Assembly (NCBI GenBank): GCA_964450865.1
Contig: CAYVHB010000011.1
Location: 1 to 64,000 of the forward strand
DNA: 64,000 bases
Direction: 5' to 3'
From: CAYVHB01 sp964450865
Lineage (GTDB): Bacteria; Bacillota; Clostridia; Saccharofermentanales; UBA5734
Below are positions 60,337-64,000 of this stretch, piece by piece (the stretch's first letter is position 1; each line of letters begins with the position of its first letter). A program made the translations under genes and the position numbers. The notes below the pieces were generated by a model. That model was not told where the DNA came from. It made no database searches and saw only the letters and a program-made list of their open reading frames with translations.

Positions 60337-60753
60337 CAGGATCCATCCTTTTACCGTCGACCGATGATCCGGTTGCCGGCAAGACTGCGGACGGATTCAC
60401 CCCTGCTGGATTTGCGGATTGTATATTTTTGCAATCCAGTTTATCCGGCAGAATAAAGGTATCACAATTCCTGCCGGGGCATAGTCTCTAAAACAGCTGT
60501 GATTATCGCGGTTATTGACCAATTTCCATCATTCTCTTGTACGGTTATTGCCTGGTCATCCCCTTCATGGCCCGGTTCAATCCGGTGGGGTTGCCCGCCT
60601 GCCCGAAAAAGCCGATAATGAAAAGAAAAGCCCAGCCGGGATTCTTTGTGGTCAGCGGACCGCGATAACAGCCTGACACGGATTGCGGTTGCTCCCAGTC
60701 GGAAACCCTTGTGGTCACACAAAGTACCGGGGGTATCACGCCAGGAGGGTGTT
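60337..60753. other. Divergent spacer upstream of tdh
   Basis: About 420 bases hold no gene. The sequence just before tdh contains GGACCGCG and AGTACCGGGGGTATCACG, which recall T-box leader pieces, but the conserved order is missing. AGGAGGGTGTT before ATG 60754 is the tdh ribosome-binding site. Confidence 0.4.
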
Positions 60754-61806
60754 ATGGACACGATGTTGGCATTGGTCAAGGCGAAAGCTGAACCAGGTAT
60801 CTGGTTGCAGGAAGTACCGGTCCCGCAATACGGGCCCGGCGATGTCCTGATCAAGATCCGCAAAACGGCGATCTGCGGGACGGATGTCCATATTGACCGC
60901 TGGGATGACTGGGCGCGGCGGACCATTCCGCCGGGCTTGATTATCGGCCATGAATTTGTCGGCGAAATTGCCGCGGTCGGCGCCGGAATCACCGGCCTGA
61001 AAATCGGCGAACGGGTTTCCGGTGAAGGCCATATTGTCTGCGGCCAGTGCCGCAATTGCCTGGCCGGGCGCCGCCATTTGTGCCGTGACACCAGAGGGGT
61101 CGGGGTCAATCGGGCGGGGGCTTTTGCCGAGTATCTTGTCATTCCGGCGACCAATGTCTGGCACGACGCTTATGGCAGCCATGATATTGCCGATGATATC
61201 GTGTGTTGTTTTGATCCGCTGGGCAATGCCACCCATACCGCCCTGGCTTTTGATGTGATTGGTGAAGACGTCCTGATTACCGGGGCCGGTCCGATTGGCC
61301 TGATGGCCGCGGCCATCTGCCGCCATGTCGGGGCCCGCTATGTCGTGATCACCGACACCAATGACTACCGGCTGGCGTTGGCCCGCCAGCTGGGTGTGAC
61401 CCGTGCCGTCAACATTCGCCAGACAGATCTCAGCCAGGTCATGCGTGACCTGAAGATGCTGGAAGGGTTCAATGTCGGGCTGGAAACATCCGGTTCGGCT
61501 GCGGCCCTGAGCCAGATGGTGGATGCCATGTATCACGGCGGATCCATTGCCCTGCTGGGCATTCCCGAGAAAAATGGTGAGATCGACTGGCGCAAAGTCG
61601 TATTCAATGGCCTGGCCATTCGTGGTATCTATGGGCGCCAGATGTACGAGACGTGGTACAAGATGGTCACGATGCTCGAAAGCGGGCTTGATATTTCACC
61701 TGTGATTACCCATCGGCTGCCGGCCCGCGATTTTGCCGAGGGATTTGCCATCATGCGCTCGGGCCAGAGCGGGAAGGTCATTCTCGACTGGTCCCAGATT
61801 CGCTGA
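60754..61806 (+). CDS. tdh: L-threonine 3-dehydrogenase
   Basis: This 350-residue zinc enzyme oxidises L-threonine to 2-amino-3-ketobutyrate with NAD. Catalytic ligands are Cys41 (AICGTDVHIDRWDDWA, the Tdh-specific stretch) and His66-Glu67 (GHEFVG); the structural zinc loop has CGQCRNCLAGRRHLC. The following gene encodes the partner ligase, confirming the assignment. AGGAGGG precedes ATG 60754. The product is unstable and is passed to Kbl. Confidence 0.95.
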   Translation: MDTMLALVKAKAEPGIWLQEVPVPQYGPGDVLIKIRKTAICGTDVHIDRWDDWARRTIPPGLIIGHEFVGEIAAVGAGITGLKIGERVSGEGHIVCGQCRNCLAGRRHLCRDTRGVGVNRAGAFAEYLVIPATNVWHDAYGSHDIADDIVCCFDPLGNATHTALAFDVIGEDVLITGAGPIGLMAAAICRHVGARYVVITDTNDYRLALARQLGVTRAVNIRQTDLSQVMRDLKMLEGFNVGLETSGSAAALSQMVDAMYHGGSIALLGIPEKNGEIDWRKVVFNGLAIRGIYGRQMYETWYKMVTMLESGLDISPVITHRLPARDFAEGFAIMRSGQSGKVILDWSQIR

Positions 61807-61834
61807 TCTTCAAAGCAGGAAAGAAGGGTGTCCC

Positions 61835-63010
61835 ATGCAAGATGCAATTCTTTATTTCCACGAACAGCTCGATGATATCCGTAACAAGGGCCTCTATAAA
61901 AGTGAACGGGTAATCGACAGCCGGCAGGGCCCCACCGTACGTCTGGCTGACGGCCGCGAATTGCTGAATATGTGCGCGAACAATTACCTCGGTCTTTCCG
62001 GCGATCCAGCCCTGGTTGCCGCAGCCCGGGCTGGCCTGGAACGCTGGGGCTTTGGCCTCTCATCGGTCCGCTTCATTTGCGGGACGCAATCCATCCACAA
62101 GGAACTCGAGCAGCGGATCAGCCGGTTTGTCGGCCAGGACGACGCCATCCTTTATTCCTCGTGCTTTGATGCCAATACGGGCCTTTTTGAAACACTTCTA
62201 GGCGAACAGGATGCCGTTATCAGTGACGAACTGAATCACGCCAGCATTATCGACGGCATCCGCCTCTGCAAGGCCAGGCGCTATCGTTATCGGAACAATG
62301 ACATGGCCGATCTGCGCATCCGGCTGAATGAGGCCCGCGACGCCGGGTCGCGCATCTGCCTGGTCGCCACCGATGGCGTCTTCTCCATGGACGGTTCGTA
62401 TGCCAATCTGCCGGCAATTTGTGACCTGGCTGACGAATATGGCGCCCTGGTCATGGTTGACGACAGTCATGCAGTGGGGTTTATCGGCGAGAATGGCCGC
62501 GGCACACCCGAACGGTCCGGTGTCATGGACCGGATTGATATACTCACCGGGACCTTCGGCAAGGCGCTGGGTGGCGGCAGTGGCGGCTATACCGCCGCCC
62601 GTCAGCCGATCGTCGAATTGTTGCGCCAGCGCAGCCGGCCCTACCTGTTCTCCAATACCCTGGCGCCGGTGATTGCCGCCGTGACGATATCCGTCATCGA
62701 CCGTCTGGAGCGCGATCCCGGACCGCGCACGCGGCTGCTCGCCAATACGCGTTTCTTCCGCGAACGCATGGCCGCCAGCGGGTTTGATATCCTGCCCGGC
62801 GATCACCCGATTGTCCCGGTTATGTTCTATGACGAGCGGGCTGCCGTGCGGACGGCACAGGCGCTGCTTGATGAGGGCGTTTATGTGACCGGATTTACCT
62901 ATCCGGTCGTGCCCCTGGGCAAGGCCCGCATCCGGACCCAGGTCAGTGCCGCCCATGCGCCAGAGGATCTGGCGCGCGTCGCAGAACTGTTTGCCAAGGC
63001 AGGAAGATAG
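61835..63010 (+). CDS. kbl: Glycine C-acetyltransferase (2-amino-3-ketobutyrate CoA ligase)
   Basis: This 391-residue PLP enzyme of the alpha-oxoamine synthase family splits 2-amino-3-ketobutyrate with CoA into glycine and acetyl-CoA. Key features are NNYLGL, DELNHASIIDG, DDSHAVGFIG with the PLP-contacting Asp, and the Schiff-base lysine in TGTFGKALGG. It starts 28 bases after tdh, so threonine is degraded to glycine by this two-gene operon. AAGGGTG precedes ATG 61835. Confidence 0.95.
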   Translation: MQDAILYFHEQLDDIRNKGLYKSERVIDSRQGPTVRLADGRELLNMCANNYLGLSGDPALVAAARAGLERWGFGLSSVRFICGTQSIHKELEQRISRFVGQDDAILYSSCFDANTGLFETLLGEQDAVISDELNHASIIDGIRLCKARRYRYRNNDMADLRIRLNEARDAGSRICLVATDGVFSMDGSYANLPAICDLADEYGALVMVDDSHAVGFIGENGRGTPERSGVMDRIDILTGTFGKALGGGSGGYTAARQPIVELLRQRSRPYLFSNTLAPVIAAVTISVIDRLERDPGPRTRLLANTRFFRERMAASGFDILPGDHPIVPVMFYDERAAVRTAQALLDEGVYVTGFTYPVVPLGKARIRTQVSAAHAPEDLARVAELFAKAGR

Positions 63011-63079
63011 CGGCTTTGTCCTGCCGGCGACCAGCCCGGCTGGCCGCCTGACCGGTCGCGCCAGCTTACTAATATTGGC

Positions 63080-63526
63080 TCAGATGTAGTACATACTGGT
63101 CTGGTCAGCCTGCTGGTTTGCGACTTCGCTCAACAGATCGTCCAGTGTGATGCTTGAAAGCGCCTGCACGACCGCCTGGTCCAGGCGATTGAACACCGTG
63201 ATGCGCATGGCGCTGTCAATTTCAGGTGCCTGGCCGGAAACCGTGTTTTCCACGGTTTCAAACAGGGCGGTTTCGACCGATGCCAGAATCTGCAAGACTG
63301 TAGTCTGGCTGGGCGAACGGACCAGGCGATAACCGCCCTGGGCACCCTTGACTGAACTGACGACGTCACCGCGCCTCAGCAGGGAAAAGACTTGTTCGAG
63401 ATAGATCTTGGATATGCCGAGCGTTTCGGAAATACTGCCGACCGTGATATGATCCCCGCTCATGTGTGTTTCAGCGACTTTGATGGTGGCAGCCAGGGCA
63501 TACCTGCCCTTGACAGATATTCTCAT
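63080..63526 (-). CDS. Rrf2-family transcriptional regulator without cluster cysteines
   Basis: This 148-residue winged-helix regulator has the Rrf2 opening MRISVKGRYALAATIKVAE and wing segment VSSVKGAQGGYRLVRSP. It contains no cysteine at all, so it cannot bind the [2Fe-2S] cluster of IscR or NsrR. In this it resembles CymR, the cysteine-metabolism repressor. GAGG precedes ATG 63526. The partial PatB/MalY gene just upstream, on the same strand, encodes a possible cystathionine beta-lyase, which agrees with a role in sulfur control. That link is inference. Confidence 0.85.
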   Translation of the reverse strand: MRISVKGRYALAATIKVAETHMSGDHITVGSISETLGISKIYLEQVFSLLRRGDVVSSVKGAQGGYRLVRSPSQTTVLQILASVETALFETVENTVSGQAPEIDSAMRITVFNRLDQAVVQALSSITLDDLLSEVANQQADQTSMYYI

Positions 63527-63680
63527 CGGACAGACCTCGATTAATACGGCCGGTGCGGTATCCGGCCAGAGCCTGGGTCGCACATGCAAGCCAAAGCCGT
63601 GTATGAAATACCGTGAATGTTCAGCGCTGTCTGTGGCACGGCGTGTGTGATCCGGGCCGCATATGAAAGGGCGTGTGCGA

Positions 63681-64000
63681 TCAGCGCCCGCGTCCCAATG
63701 CCCGGACCAGGCGATTCAGGGCTTCTTCGAGCGTTGCGCGCGGGCAGGCGAGGTTGACCCGCTGAAAGCCGCTGCCGCCCTCGCCGAAAGTCGTGCCATC
63801 GGAAAGCCAGAGCCTGGCTTCCTGACGGATGCGGTGTTTGAGTTCCTGGTCAGAAAGGCCCAGGCCGCGGCAATCCAGCCAGGCCAGGTAGGTTCCTTGC
63901 GGCTCGACCAGCCTGATAGACGGCAGACTGGTCGAAAGAACATCCTGCAGAAATTCTACGTTCTTTTGCAGATAAACCAGCAGTGCGTCGAGCCAGGGGC
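63681..64000 (-). CDS. PatB/MalY-family aminotransferase-like lyase (3' part only)
   Basis: Only the C-terminal 105 or so residues lie in the window; the gene continues beyond base 64000. The visible part reads PQGTYLAWLDCRGLGLSD and later WLSDGTTFGEGGSGFQRVN, with RVNLACPR containing the carboxylate-binding arginine. This is the C-terminal domain of PLP fold-type I enzymes of the MalY/PatB group, many of which are cystathionine beta-lyases. The stop is at 63681. The Rrf2 gene follows in the same direction after about 150 bases. Confidence 0.82.
   Translation of the reverse strand, partial: PWLDALLVYLQKNVEFLQDVLSTSLPSIRLVEPQGTYLAWLDCRGLGLSDQELKHRIRQEARLWLSDGTTFGEGGSGFQRVNLACPRATLEEALNRLVRALGRGR

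Noticed and set aside
60640..60753. T-box riboswitch before tdh
   Set aside because: Fragments recall T-box sequences, but the conserved antiterminator TGG-ACCGCG order, specifier loop and terminator are not found.

Overview
The window is chromosomal DNA of a GC-rich bacterium, probably a Gram-positive anaerobe of the Clostridia (moderate confidence). The grounds are strong GGAGG ribosome-binding sites, ABC binding lipoproteins with short LAGC signal peptides and Thr/Ser/Gly-rich linkers, no outer-membrane genes, and anaerobe-type genes (a corrinoid activator-like ferredoxin, CDGSH and C_GCAxxG proteins, Tdh/Kbl). A run of 100 N at 2483-2582 shows it is a draft scaffold. I saw no rRNA, tRNA, insertion sequence, phage gene or CRISPR array.

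Layout. 0.1-3.8 kb: a small unknown protein, a MazG-like pyrophosphohydrolase overlapping an MFS transporter, and glycerate kinase beyond the N gap. 3.9-11.8 kb: a LacI regulon, with a sugar ABC importer (lipoprotein, double ATPase, permease) and a TIM-barrel isomerase plus Gfo/Idh dehydrogenase. Each of the two operons is preceded by two copies of the same 16-bp palindrome. 12-23.6 kb: polyol/pentose genes, namely an FGGY kinase, zinc dehydrogenase, PH-like unknown, ROK regulator, ribulokinase AraB, SDR dehydrogenase and a second sugar ABC importer. 23.7-28.8 kb: a complete branched-chain amino-acid ABC importer (LivFGMHK). 28.9-32.7 kb: GNAT acetyltransferase, squalene-cyclase-like protein and a RACo-like corrinoid activator. 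33-38.2 kb: a second ROK regulator, polyol dehydrogenase, IolE-like protein and Na+/solute symporter. 38.5-44 kb: a C_GCAxxG protein, an arsenic operon (arsR, ArsP-type permease, DUF2703, acr3, small thioredoxin), and an Mrp ATPase fused to a NifX-like domain. 44.3-53.8 kb: a DUF5050 lipoprotein, a PAS-GGDEF-hemerythrin sensor, fructose-6-phosphate aldolase, glycogen synthase, nitroreductase, a membrane protein and a VOC protein. 53.8-58.6 kb: a small NRPS-like cluster of free-standing condensation enzyme, GAP-family membrane protein, carrier protein, ketoreductase-like SDR and acyl-AMP ligase. 58.6-64 kb: CDGSH protein, AEC permease, the threonine pathway Tdh-Kbl, an Rrf2 regulator and a truncated PatB/MalY aminotransferase.

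How it fits together. Most of the first 38 kb handles uptake and oxidation/phosphorylation of sugars, pentitols or inositol-like polyols. Two regulatory codes can be read from the DNA. One is a GGGC-rich LacI-type palindrome that ties the first ABC importer to the isomerase/dehydrogenase operon. The other is an AT-rich promoter-operator module, almost identical in front of the second ABC importer (23.56 kb) and the polyol dehydrogenase (34.2 kb), which probably binds one of the two ROK proteins. The least familiar assembly is the 53.8-58.6 kb cluster. It has every part needed to activate an acid, load it on a carrier, reduce or condense it, and perhaps export the product, yet no large synthetase.

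Many intergenic regions carry short imperfect tandem duplications (13-46 bp, two or three copies), which looks like a habit of this genome rather than a set of functional sites.
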